In this document: one piece after another, positions 7,339 through 14,388 of the stretch | How positions within the stretch are numbered: position 1 is the first letter of the stretch | Layout of the letters: the number at the start of each line of letters is the position of its first letter | NCBI GenBank assembly: GCA_049889415.1 | Contig: JBMHDL010000001.1 | Span: 1 to 15,961, forward strand | Direction: 5' to 3' | Length of the DNA: 15,961 bases | Source of the DNA: JAYQKL01 sp049889415 | GTDB taxonomy: Bacteria; Pseudomonadota; Alphaproteobacteria; RS24 | The notes under the pieces: model-generated | Databases searched by the model: none | What the model was told of the DNA's origin: nothing | The model's input: only the letters and a program-made list of their open reading frames with translations | Program-made: the position numbers and the translations under genes

Positions 7339-8187
7339 ATGACCCTGACAGTTACCCCAACCGGCGCAACCTGCGGCGCATATGTTACCGGGCTGGATCT
7401 GACCCAAGCCATCTCAACCGATTTGGCGGCCGAGCTGCGTGCGCATTGGCTGGAGCACAAAGTTCTGGCCTTCCCGGACCAACATCTAAGCAATCACGAC
7501 CTTGAGCGTTTCACGCTGGCCTTCGGTGATTTCGGGGATGATCCGTTTTTCGGTCATATTGACGGCCATGAACATATCGCCGCCATATCGCGCCGGGCCG
7601 ATGAAAAAGCCCCGATTTTTGCCGAGTTTTTTCATTCCGACTGGAGCTTTATGGACATTCCGCCGGCCGGCACCTGTCTGTTCGGCATCACCATCCCGCC
7701 TGTCGGCGGCGACACGCTGTTTGCCGATCAGGTCGCCGCCTATGAGCGCCTGCCTGACGCTCTGCGCGACAAGGCCGATACCTTGATCGCCGTCCATTCG
7801 GCCGAATTGGGTTACGCGCCTAATGGCGCCTATGGAGATAATGAAGGCGAAAGCGACCGCTCCATGGACATTATCTTCAGCGAAAAAGCGCGTGCCAAAC
7901 GCGAACACCCTTTTGTCCGCACCCACCATGAAACAGGCAAAAAGGCCCTGTTTTCCTCACCCGCCTATATTCAGGCTTTTGCCGGTTATGAAAAGCAGGA
8001 GAGTGATGCGTTGCTGATTGAGTTTTACGGGCACCAAAGCGCGGAAGACCTTGTCTATGCGCACAAATGGGAAAAAAATATGCTGGCCATGTGGGACAAC
8101 CGCTCGGTGCTGCACGCAGCCACCGGCGGCTATGACGGGCATGACCGCCTGCTCCACCGCACCACCATCGCCGATACGCAGTTCTAG
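7339..8187 (+). CDS. TauD/TfdA-family Fe(II)/2-oxoglutarate dioxygenase
   Basis: A 282-residue enzyme that hydroxylates a substrate while decarboxylating 2-oxoglutarate to succinate. The iron-binding facial triad is H99-S-D101 (in F-F-H-S-D-W-S-F) and H258 (in N-R-S-V-L-H-A-A). R274 in L-L-H-R-T-T-I should bind the 2-oxoglutarate carboxylate. P-V-G-G-D-T-L-F-A-D (121-130) is the family segment that supplies the conserved Thr (T125). The in-frame ATG at 7294 lies inside the previous gene and lacks a ribosome binding site. The ATG at 7339 has a perfect AGGAGG five bases upstream and begins the conserved domain. Relatives act on taurine, phenoxyacetates, alkyl sulfates and other acids; the motifs do not tell which applies here. 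It is the last gene of the tight GST-led run, with a 123-base gap before the next SDR. Confidence 0.93.
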   Translation: MTLTVTPTGATCGAYVTGLDLTQAISTDLAAELRAHWLEHKVLAFPDQHLSNHDLERFTLAFGDFGDDPFFGHIDGHEHIAAISRRADEKAPIFAEFFHSDWSFMDIPPAGTCLFGITIPPVGGDTLFADQVAAYERLPDALRDKADTLIAVHSAELGYAPNGAYGDNEGESDRSMDIIFSEKARAKREHPFVRTHHETGKKALFSSPAYIQAFAGYEKQESDALLIEFYGHQSAEDLVYAHKWEKNMLAMWDNRSVLHAATGGYDGHDRLLHRTTIADTQF

Positions 8188-8310
8188 GCACCGGCACAGC
8201 TTTCCTGCATCAAGAGTTTGTCATCCCTCAACTCCATGTTACAGTTTTGGGAACGGATTGGCCGACAAAAAGTAAGCAGCCAATTCTGATATCTTTGTGG
8301 AGGGTTTATC

Positions 8311-9252
8311 ATGTCAGAAACGGAATTGGTAAAAACGCAATTCAGCAAAAAATCAACGGCCGAGGATGTCACACAGGGCGTCGACCTGACCGGCAAAACC
8401 ATTCTTGTCACCGGTGTCGCGTCCGGACTTGGACAGGAATCGATGCGCGTCCTGGCATTACGCGGGGCGCATGTACTTGGTCTCGACCGCACCCTTGAGG
8501 CCGCCAAAGCCGCCTGCGAAGGTGTCTCTGGACAAGCCACACCATTTGCCTGCGACCTGGCGGACCCAGAGTCGATTGTCACCTGCACCAATGCCATATC
8601 CGAGCAGTTCAAGTCTCTTGATGTCATCCTCACCAATGCCGGCATTATGTGTCCGCCTTATACGGTCGTCGATAAATACACCGAACCGTTGGAAATTCAG
8701 TTTGCCGTCAACTTCCTCGGTCATTTCATTCTGCTAAACCGGCTAATGCCCCTGGTCGAGGCCGCCCCGGCCGGTCGCCTGGCAATCGTCGCCAGCGAAG
8801 GCTATACCACGGCGCCGCGCAAAACCGGCATCGCTTTTGAGGACCTGAGCTTCTCAAACGGCTATGACGCCCTGACCGCCTATGGCCACTCCAAACTCGC
8901 CTCCATGCTGTTCAGCAAAGAATTGGCGCGCCGCTATCAAGGCACCAGCATCACCGCCAATTCCATTCATCCAGGCGTCATCCGCACTAATCTGGCCAGC
9001 GACACGGAAAGTTTCAAAGTCAAACTCATCTCCATGTTCGCTGGTCCCTGGACCCGTACCATCGCCCAAGGGGCCGCCACCCATTGTTTTGTGTCGGCCA
9101 ACCCAGCCCTGGACGGGGTCAGTGGCGGACATTTTGCAGACAGCAATCAGAAGGAGCCGAAAGACCACCCGCTTGTCAATGACATGGAACTCGCCGGCAG
9201 GCTGTGGGACAAGGCGACAGAACTGGCCAAAGGCTATCTGCTGAACCAGTAA
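8311..9252 (+). CDS. Classical SDR oxidoreductase, retinol-dehydrogenase/WWOX-like
   Basis: A 313-residue NAD(P)-dependent dehydrogenase. Motifs are complete: T34-G-V-A-S-G-L-G41 for the dinucleotide, D59 in G-L-D-R, C-D-L-A-D (81-85), N109-A-G111, N134 in V-N-F-L-G-H-F, S162 in V-A-S-E, Y191-G-H-S-K195 as the catalytic pair, and H-P-G-V-I-R-T-N (220-227). The N-F-L-G-H-F and H-P-G-x-x-x-T-N segments, together with the length, point to the extended retinol-dehydrogenase/protochlorophyllide-reductase-like group. About 26 residues precede the Rossmann fold. The ATG has GGAGG seven bases upstream. It is followed by the MFS carrier after 39 bases on the same strand. It probably oxidises an alcohol or reduces a ketone in the pathway; the substrate is not determinable. 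In contrast to the SDR at 6536, this one looks fully active. Confidence 0.93.
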   Translation: MSETELVKTQFSKKSTAEDVTQGVDLTGKTILVTGVASGLGQESMRVLALRGAHVLGLDRTLEAAKAACEGVSGQATPFACDLADPESIVTCTNAISEQFKSLDVILTNAGIMCPPYTVVDKYTEPLEIQFAVNFLGHFILLNRLMPLVEAAPAGRLAIVASEGYTTAPRKTGIAFEDLSFSNGYDALTAYGHSKLASMLFSKELARRYQGTSITANSIHPGVIRTNLASDTESFKVKLISMFAGPWTRTIAQGAATHCFVSANPALDGVSGGHFADSNQKEPKDHPLVNDMELAGRLWDKATELAKGYLLNQ

Positions 9253-9277
9253 GCCCTGGCACTGTCAGGCAAGGCAA

Positions 9278-9286
9278 GGGGGGGGG
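9278..9286 (+). repeat. Run of nine G in the MFS ribosome binding site
   Basis: Nine consecutive G lie five bases before the MFS start codon and form its Shine-Dalgarno region (AAG followed by the G run). The run is next to the palindrome GGGATCCC. Homopolymers of this length can slip in replication, which would alter the spacing or strength of the site without touching the protein. Confidence 0.6.
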
Positions 9287-9291
9287 ATCCC

Positions 9292-10572
9292 ATGACGGAA
9301 ACGACAGTGACGACTGACCATATTCACAAGGTCCGGCACTATGCCTTGGGTGTTTTGGTCGTGGTCTACACCTTCAATTTCATTGATCGACAGATTCTCT
9401 CGATCCTGATTGAACCCGTCAAAACCGATTTGGGGCTGTCCGATACCGCCATGGGACTGTTGACCGGTTTTGCCTTCGCCACGTTCTACGTCACTTTGGG
9501 CATCCCTATCGCCCGCATTGCCGACCGCACCAACCGCCGCAATTTGATCGCCGGCGCCATCTCCATCTGGAGCCTGTTTACGGCCGTGTCCGGTCTGGCA
9601 CAGAATTTCTGGCACCTGCTGATTGCCCGCATTGGTGTCGGGGTCGGTGAGGCCGGGTGTTCGCCACCCGCCCATTCCATGATTGCCGATTATTATCCGG
9701 CGGAACAGCGGGCTACGGCCCTTGGTATTTACTCTCTGGGCATTCCGTTCGGCATCATGTTCGGCCTGTTCGCCGGTGGCTGGATCAATGAATTTTTCGG
9801 CTGGCGCATGGCCTTTTTCGTCGTCGGACTGCCGGGTCTTTTGCTGGCTCTTCTGGTGCGCTTCTCCCTGACCGAGCCGCCACGCGGCATGGCAGAAGGC
9901 CGGACTGACAAGGGTGCACAACCCGGCGTTTTGGAAACCCTGCACTATTTGTGGCAGAAGAAATCCTTCCGCCACATGTCCTTTGCCGCCGGATTGGCCG
10001 CCTTTGTCGGCTATGGCTTCATCACCTGGGCACCGGCCTTTTTGATCCGGTCTTTCGACATGAGTACCGGCGAGGTCGGCACCTGGTTCGGGCTGATTCT
10101 CGGTATTCCCGGCGGCATCGGTATTGCCCTTGGCGGCTATCTGGCTGACAAGGCCGGGGCCAAGGACCCCAAATGGTATCTCTGGACGACCGCCTTGGCC
10201 CTGCTGGTCGTCTGCCCGCTCAATTTTGCAGTTTTTACGGCAACCAATGCGACCACCGCCTTCCTCGCCATGATCATCCCGGTGCTGTTGAGCAATTTTT
10301 ATCAGGCGACTACCTTCTCCCAGACCCAGGGCATATCCGAATTGCGGATGCGGGCCATGGCAGCGGGGATTTTGCTGTTCATCATGAACATTATCGGCCT
10401 CGGCCTTGGGCCTCAAATGGTCGGTCTGATATCGGATTTGCTGAAAGACACCTATGGCACGGAAAGCCTGCGCTATGCCCTGCTGATCTGTGGCATGGCG
10501 AATATTTGGGCGGCGGTGCATTACTATATTGCCGGCCGGCACCTGAAAGATGACTTGGTGTCTGAAGGCTGA
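9292..10572 (+). CDS. MFS transporter, Spinster-like family
   Basis: A 426-residue inner-membrane carrier with about 12 membrane helices. The first helix reads V-V-Y-T-F-N-F-I-D-R-Q-I-L-S. The loop between helices 2 and 3 is G-I-P-I-A-R-I-A-D-R-T-N-R-R (72-85), the MFS signature. Helix 4 has R-I-G-V-G-V-G-E-A-G-C-S-P-P-A-H-S, then I-A-D-Y-Y-P-A-E-Q-R-A-T-A. The F-N-x-x-D-R and G-E-A-x-x-x-P-A motifs are typical of Spinster-type carriers, common beside catabolic genes in sphingomonads and relatives. The N-terminus (about 18 residues) is cytoplasmic. The ATG was chosen because it follows the G-rich ribosome binding site and precedes the first helix by the usual distance. It probably imports the substrate or exports a product of the neighbouring enzymes; substrate unknown. 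Confidence 0.93.
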   Translation: MTETTVTTDHIHKVRHYALGVLVVVYTFNFIDRQILSILIEPVKTDLGLSDTAMGLLTGFAFATFYVTLGIPIARIADRTNRRNLIAGAISIWSLFTAVSGLAQNFWHLLIARIGVGVGEAGCSPPAHSMIADYYPAEQRATALGIYSLGIPFGIMFGLFAGGWINEFFGWRMAFFVVGLPGLLLALLVRFSLTEPPRGMAEGRTDKGAQPGVLETLHYLWQKKSFRHMSFAAGLAAFVGYGFITWAPAFLIRSFDMSTGEVGTWFGLILGIPGGIGIALGGYLADKAGAKDPKWYLWTTALALLVVCPLNFAVFTATNATTAFLAMIIPVLLSNFYQATTFSQTQGISELRMRAMAAGILLFIMNIIGLGLGPQMVGLISDLLKDTYGTESLRYALLICGMANIWAAVHYYIAGRHLKDDLVSEG

Positions 10573-10659
10573 ATTTTCCTAACGCCGACAACCACGCCTC
10601 CAACTACACTGCATAAATTTTCAATTTCTCATCTAGACGAGTGTAGATATAATTTTTTC

Positions 10660-10688
10660 TTGTAATTAATAATCATTCTCATTATAAG
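10660..10688 (+). promoter_or_regulatory. Promoter of the TonB receptor gene with internal Fur-like box
   Basis: TTGTAA (10660-10665) and TATAAG (10683-10688) are spaced by 17 bases. Between and over them (about 10667-10686) lies TTAATAATCATTCTCATTAT, which on the minus strand reads ATAATGAGAATGATTATTAA. That closely resembles the classical Fur box, GATAATGATAATCATTATC. A repressor bound here would cover the -35 to -10 region, so iron-repressed expression of the receptor is expected. The call is by pattern; Irr or another Fur-family protein could be the actual binder. Confidence 0.72.
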
Positions 10689-10720
10689 CGCTCAAGAATT
10701 ATTATTAATAAGGTTTGACC

Positions 10721-12784
10721 ATGATTACCCCAACGAAAACCACTCTGGCCTATGTTTTAGGGGGACTCCTTTATATCAGCCCTGCATTGGCTCAGACCAC
10801 GGATGAAATTGTCGTTGAAGGACGTGTTCTGTATTCTGATCAGGTCAATGCGCTGAAAACACCCGTACCGATTCTTGACGTGCCGCAAAGCCTGTCAATC
10901 GTGACCGGGGAAGAGATTAAGATGCGGAATTTCCGAGAACTCGGCGACATTGTGCGCTACACGCCGGGCGTCACCACCTCGCAAGGGGAAGGCCACCGGG
11001 ATGCCATCGTTTTTCGTGGGGTGCGCTCTACTGCGGACTTTTATATTGATGGCGTGCGGGATGATGTCCAATATTACCGCTCGCTGTACAATCTCGAACA
11101 GGTTGAAATCCTGCGCGGTCCGAACGCCCTGCTGTTCGGGCGCGGTGGCACCGGCGGGATCGTCAATCGTGTGACCAAGAAAGCTGTTATTGGCGATCGT
11201 TTCGGCAGCTTTGATATCGGTATTGACACATTCGGCGCTTATGATCTTGCGGTTGACTACAATGTCGACACCGGTGACGCCACAGCTTTCCGAATTAATG
11301 TTCACGCTGACTCACTCGACAATGACAGGGATTTTTATGACGGCGACCGCTACGGCATCAACCCGACTTTGAAAATGAATTTGGGCGAGGATACAACCCT
11401 CGACCTTTCCTATGAATATGCGGATCATGAGCGGTTCATTGACCGCGGCATCCCAACCTTGAACGGTCGCCCGGTTGAAGCGCTGAAGGATATCGTATTC
11501 GGAACCGCTGACATCAACACCACCTCGTTGGAAGCCCATATCCTGCGCGGTATGGTAAGCCACAAATTTTCCGATAGCATGAAAGGTAACCTCACGGTTC
11601 AATATGCCGACTATGACAAGCGCTACCGCAATCTCTATGCAGCGGGATATGACGGCACAAATGTTACATTGGATGGTTATGATGACCCGACACAGCGCGA
11701 AAACCTGATCATCTCAGGTAATCTGGTCAGCGAATTCAAAACCGGATCCATGAGCCACACCCTGTTGCTGGGCATGGAATATATGGATACGCAGTCCGAA
11801 AACCTGCGCTACAACACCCTCTTCTCATCCTCAAATAATGACCAGGAGGTTTTCAGTGTCTCACGGCCACTGGACATCAGCGTCAATGCCAATGGCGTCG
11901 CCACGACAGTCGACTTTACAACCGACTTGAACACCCAGACCAAGACGGACATCCAGGTCACCTCTTTGTTCGTTCAGGATCAGATTGACGTGACTGAGAA
12001 ATTCAAAGTCATGCTTGGCGGACGTTTTGACAGTTTTGACATTCAGGTGGATGACATCAAGAACGCCTCATCTCAAACTAGAAAAGATGAAGAGTTTTCT
12101 CCGCGTGCTGGCCTGATTTTCAAACCACAGGAAAATATTTCTCTTTATGCAAGTTACAGCGAAAGCTTCCTTCCGCGCTCGGGTGAACAGTTCAAGAGTC
12201 TGTCTGCCTCAAGCGCAAGACTTGACCCAGATGTCTATGAAAACCAGGAAATCGGTGTCAAATGGGACATCACCCCTGATATCACCTTTTCTCTCAGCTA
12301 TTTTGACAGCGAGCAGACGCGGGCCGAGCGTGACAGCGTGACCGGTGAGCAGTATGAAATTATCGGCCTGCAGATTGACGGTTTCGAGCTTGAGTTCAAA
12401 GGACAGATCACTGATAAGTTATCTTTGACAGGGAGCTACAGCAATCTGAACGGCAAAAACGGCAGCGGCGGGGAGCCGCGTGAAATTCCGGACACAAGCT
12501 ATTCCCTGTGGGGCCTGTATGAGGCCAATAACACATTCGGACTGGGCTTGGGCCTGACCCATCAGGGTGAGTCGAAAATCACGAACAGCGCTACATCACC
12601 GCTGCTTCCGGATTACACCCGTGTTGATCTTGCGGCTTATTTTCATCTTTCCGGGGACACGACGATTCAGCTGAATATCGAGAATCTGACCGATGAGGTC
12701 TATTTCCCGCACGCTCACAGCACCCATCAGGTGTCCGTCGGCGATCCGTTGAATGCCCGCCTGTCGGTGAGCCGGCAATTCTGA
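10721..12784 (+). CDS. TonB-dependent siderophore-type outer membrane receptor
   Basis: A 687-residue outer-membrane receptor. A signal peptide (about residues 1-24, ending P-A-L-A) is followed by a TonB box near D28-E-I-V-V-E-G. The plug domain (about 48-152) contains V-P-Q-S-L-S-I-V, R-Y-T-P-G-V, I-V-F-R-G-V-R-S, F-Y-I-D-G-V-R-D and V-E-I-L-R-G-P-N-A-L-L-F-G-R-G-G-T-G-G-I-V-N-R-V-T-K. That set is typical of ferric-siderophore receptors of the FhuA/FpvA type. The beta-barrel runs to the C-terminus and ends in Phe (S-V-S-R-Q-F), as expected for BAM-dependent insertion. An alternative TTG start six bases upstream is possible, but the ATG at 10721 has TAAGG seven bases before it. A Fur-like box in the promoter supports iron uptake. 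Its ligand could instead be an organic substrate of the cluster, but the siderophore reading is favoured. Confidence 0.93.
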   Translation: MITPTKTTLAYVLGGLLYISPALAQTTDEIVVEGRVLYSDQVNALKTPVPILDVPQSLSIVTGEEIKMRNFRELGDIVRYTPGVTTSQGEGHRDAIVFRGVRSTADFYIDGVRDDVQYYRSLYNLEQVEILRGPNALLFGRGGTGGIVNRVTKKAVIGDRFGSFDIGIDTFGAYDLAVDYNVDTGDATAFRINVHADSLDNDRDFYDGDRYGINPTLKMNLGEDTTLDLSYEYADHERFIDRGIPTLNGRPVEALKDIVFGTADINTTSLEAHILRGMVSHKFSDSMKGNLTVQYADYDKRYRNLYAAGYDGTNVTLDGYDDPTQRENLIISGNLVSEFKTGSMSHTLLLGMEYMDTQSENLRYNTLFSSSNNDQEVFSVSRPLDISVNANGVATTVDFTTDLNTQTKTDIQVTSLFVQDQIDVTEKFKVMLGGRFDSFDIQVDDIKNASSQTRKDEEFSPRAGLIFKPQENISLYASYSESFLPRSGEQFKSLSASSARLDPDVYENQEIGVKWDITPDITFSLSYFDSEQTRAERDSVTGEQYEIIGLQIDGFELEFKGQITDKLSLTGSYSNLNGKNGSGGEPREIPDTSYSLWGLYEANNTFGLGLGLTHQGESKITNSATSPLLPDYTRVDLAAYFHLSGDTTIQLNIENLTDEVYFPHAHSTHQVSVGDPLNARLSVSRQF

Positions 12785-12818
12785 CCTGCCACCTTTAACC
12801 GCTCACCCCTATGAGCCG

Positions 12819-12851
12819 AAAAGCCATGCCTGACCCAAGGCATGGCTTTTT
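12819..12851. terminator. Rho-independent terminator between convergent genes
   Basis: A perfect 12-base stem (AAAAGCCATGCC, 12819-12830; GGCATGGCTTTT, 12839-12850) with an 8-base loop is followed by a T, giving a run of five T at its plus-strand end. It begins 34 bases after the TonB receptor stop. The A-rich left arm gives four T on the minus strand, so it may also work for the convergent monooxygenase gene, whose stop codon (12850-12852) overlaps its edge. Confidence 0.88.
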
Positions 12852-14055
12852 ACTTAATATCTGTCACATCATGCCCGTACAGCCAGGCGAACCGGCTGTC
12901 GATGAAACGCGGGGCGAATTTATCAGCAAGCCACATCGGACCATAGGTTGCGAGCTTGCCGGCCAGAGTATGGCGGTGAAACAGGCTTGCATTGGCGCGG
13001 GCTGTCGTCTGCACTTTTGATGTGCGCGCATGTCTGCGTTTTTGATACCCTGCCAAGGCCAGTGGAATATCTTCATCACGGCTTAAACAGTCGGCAAGAA
13101 CATACGCATCCTCCAGCGCCTGCACCGCACCCTGCGCCATAAAGGGCAGCATCGGGTGACAGGCATCGCCGAGCAGCGCAACCCGCCCGTCATGCCATGT
13201 GTCCAGCGGCGCGCGGTCAAACAGGCCCCACAGATAATGCGCCTCCGCCTGCTCAATCACATCGGTGATCACCGGATGCCAGCCGGCAAAGTCCGCCAGC
13301 GCCTCGTCCCGGGTGCCCTGCGCGGTCCAGCTCTCTTCCTGCCAGTCCTTGCGCTCGACCACACCGACAAAATTCGCCAGCTTTCCACCGCGCAGGCGGT
13401 AGGTCACGGCATGTTTGCCTGCCCCGACCCAGACACAGGCGGTCGGCGGCGGCGGCATGGTCAGGCGGTCCATCGGCACCACCATGCGCCACGCCACATT
13501 GCCGGTGAAACGCGGCATTTGCGCACCCAACATCTGTTCACGGATGACAGATTTCAACCCATCCGCCCCGATGAGAAGATCGCCGGACAGGGTCTCCCCA
13601 TCTGCCAATCTCACCTCTGCACTGTTCGTATTCTGCTCAAATACCGTCACCTGCGCACCGGTTCTGAGCGCCTCCGGCTGGCGCTCGGTCAGGGCCTGCA
13701 CCAGGACAGACACCAAATCAGCGCGATGAATATGCAGATAGGGCGCCCCATAGCGGCTTGGATAATCGGTCATGGAATTGCTGAAAATCACCCGTCCGCT
13801 GTTTCCAAACCGCATCTGGCTGGCTTCAGGCCGACAGGCCAATGCCGCCACCGCCTCCTCCAGCCCGAGCGTGCGCAAAACCTTCACCCCGTTCGGGCTG
13901 ATCTGGATGCCGGCCCCGACATCACCGAGGGCATCCGCCTGCTCCAGCACCACGACCCGCCAGCCGACCGCATCCAGACACAGCGCGGCCGCCAGCCCGC
14001 CAAGACCGGCGCCGACAATGATTGCTGTTTTACGCCCGTCCTGCATGTCAGACAT
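12850..14055 (-). CDS. FAD-dependent aromatic monooxygenase, salicylate hydroxylase-like
   Basis: A 401-residue class A flavoprotein monooxygenase that would hydroxylate an aromatic acid or phenol using NAD(P)H and oxygen. The FAD Rossmann motif is I-I-V-G-A-G-L-G-G-L-A-A-A-L (12-25) with E38 closing the second strand. The D-G motif is G-A-D-G-L-K-S-V-I-R (163-172), and the G-D motif is G296-D-A-C-H-P-M-L-P-F-M-A-Q-G-A (296-310). This set, and G-A-G-I-Q-I-S-P-N-G (47-56), is typical of salicylate 1-hydroxylase and 3-hydroxybenzoate 6-hydroxylase relatives. The frame stays open to 14241, but the extra 62 residues are translated from a tandem repeat and are Cys/Lys-rich, unlike the family. The ATG at 14055 is therefore preferred, although it has no clear ribosome binding site. 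It converges on the TonB receptor gene and is probably transcribed alone. Substrate not determinable. Confidence 0.92.
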   Translation of the reverse strand: MSDMQDGRKTAIIVGAGLGGLAAALCLDAVGWRVVVLEQADALGDVGAGIQISPNGVKVLRTLGLEEAVAALACRPEASQMRFGNSGRVIFSNSMTDYPSRYGAPYLHIHRADLVSVLVQALTERQPEALRTGAQVTVFEQNTNSAEVRLADGETLSGDLLIGADGLKSVIREQMLGAQMPRFTGNVAWRMVVPMDRLTMPPPPTACVWVGAGKHAVTYRLRGGKLANFVGVVERKDWQEESWTAQGTRDEALADFAGWHPVITDVIEQAEAHYLWGLFDRAPLDTWHDGRVALLGDACHPMLPFMAQGAVQALEDAYVLADCLSRDEDIPLALAGYQKRRHARTSKVQTTARANASLFHRHTLAGKLATYGPMWLADKFAPRFIDSRFAWLYGHDVTDIK

Positions 14056-14157
14056 GGGCGGATGACACTGTGAACATTCTGTTATCCTGATACGCTTTTC
14101 CCGACAGGGCAAATGCAAAACGTTTATGCAAATCCCGTAGCATAACCGGCAGTATTT

Positions 14158-14208
14158 GCAACCGGCTTTCGGCTTGCCGCAACCGGCTTTCGGCTTGCCG
14201 CAACCGGC
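14158..14208. repeat. 21-base tandem repeat, about 2.4 copies
   Basis: A 21-base unit, beginning GCAACCGG and ending GGCTTGCC, occurs twice in perfect tandem (14158-14178 and 14179-14199), and a third copy begins with GCAACCGGC. It lies between the tRNA-Arg gene and the start of the minus-strand monooxygenase, about 100 bases upstream of that start. Each unit has a short internal inverted element (CCG...CGG). The rest of the gap (14056-14157) shows nothing clear. Confidence 0.85.
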
Positions 14209-14244
14209 GGTGAGGGCTATGGTTTGAACCGCTTCCAGCACTCA

Positions 14245-14321
14245 GCGCCCGTAGCTCAGCTGGATAGAGCACTTCCCTCCTAAGGAAGGGGTCGGAGGTT
14301 CGAATCCTCCCGGGCGCGCCA
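14245..14321 (+). tRNA. tRNA-Arg (anticodon CCU)
   Basis: A complete 77-base cloverleaf with the CCA end encoded in the gene. The acceptor stem GCGCCCG pairs with CGGGCGC, and the D stem is GCTC/GAGC. The anticodon stem CTTCC/GGAAG holds the loop CTCCTAA with anticodon CCT, reading AGG arginine codons. The variable loop is five bases, and the T stem GGAGG/CCTCC holds TTCGAAT. The discriminator base is G. All stems are fully paired, so the gene is intact. The rare-codon Arg tRNA is a frequent integration site for mobile elements, which fits the foreign-looking genes just downstream, although no integrase or duplicated tRNA end is visible here. Confidence 0.97.
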
Positions 14322-14388
14322 ACTTATCCCCGCCCCTGTTGGCGCCATTATAATGGTCCCGAGCACCAGAAAAGGGCGGCACCACCTG

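Noticed and set aside
8257..8284. ATTGGC...GCCAAT inverted repeat upstream of the classical SDR gene as an operator.
   Set aside because: The six-base arms are 16 bases apart with no recognisable promoter or adjacent regulator; chance is likely.
9265..10542. A 425-codon open frame on the minus strand opposite the MFS gene.
   Set aside because: It is an antisense shadow: the product is Gly/Gln/His-rich low complexity without domains, while the plus strand encodes a clear 12-helix carrier.
13156..14073. A 305-codon open frame on the plus strand opposite the flavin monooxygenase.
   Set aside because: Its product has an Arg/His/Pro-rich composition without motifs, and the minus strand has all three FAD-monooxygenase motifs.
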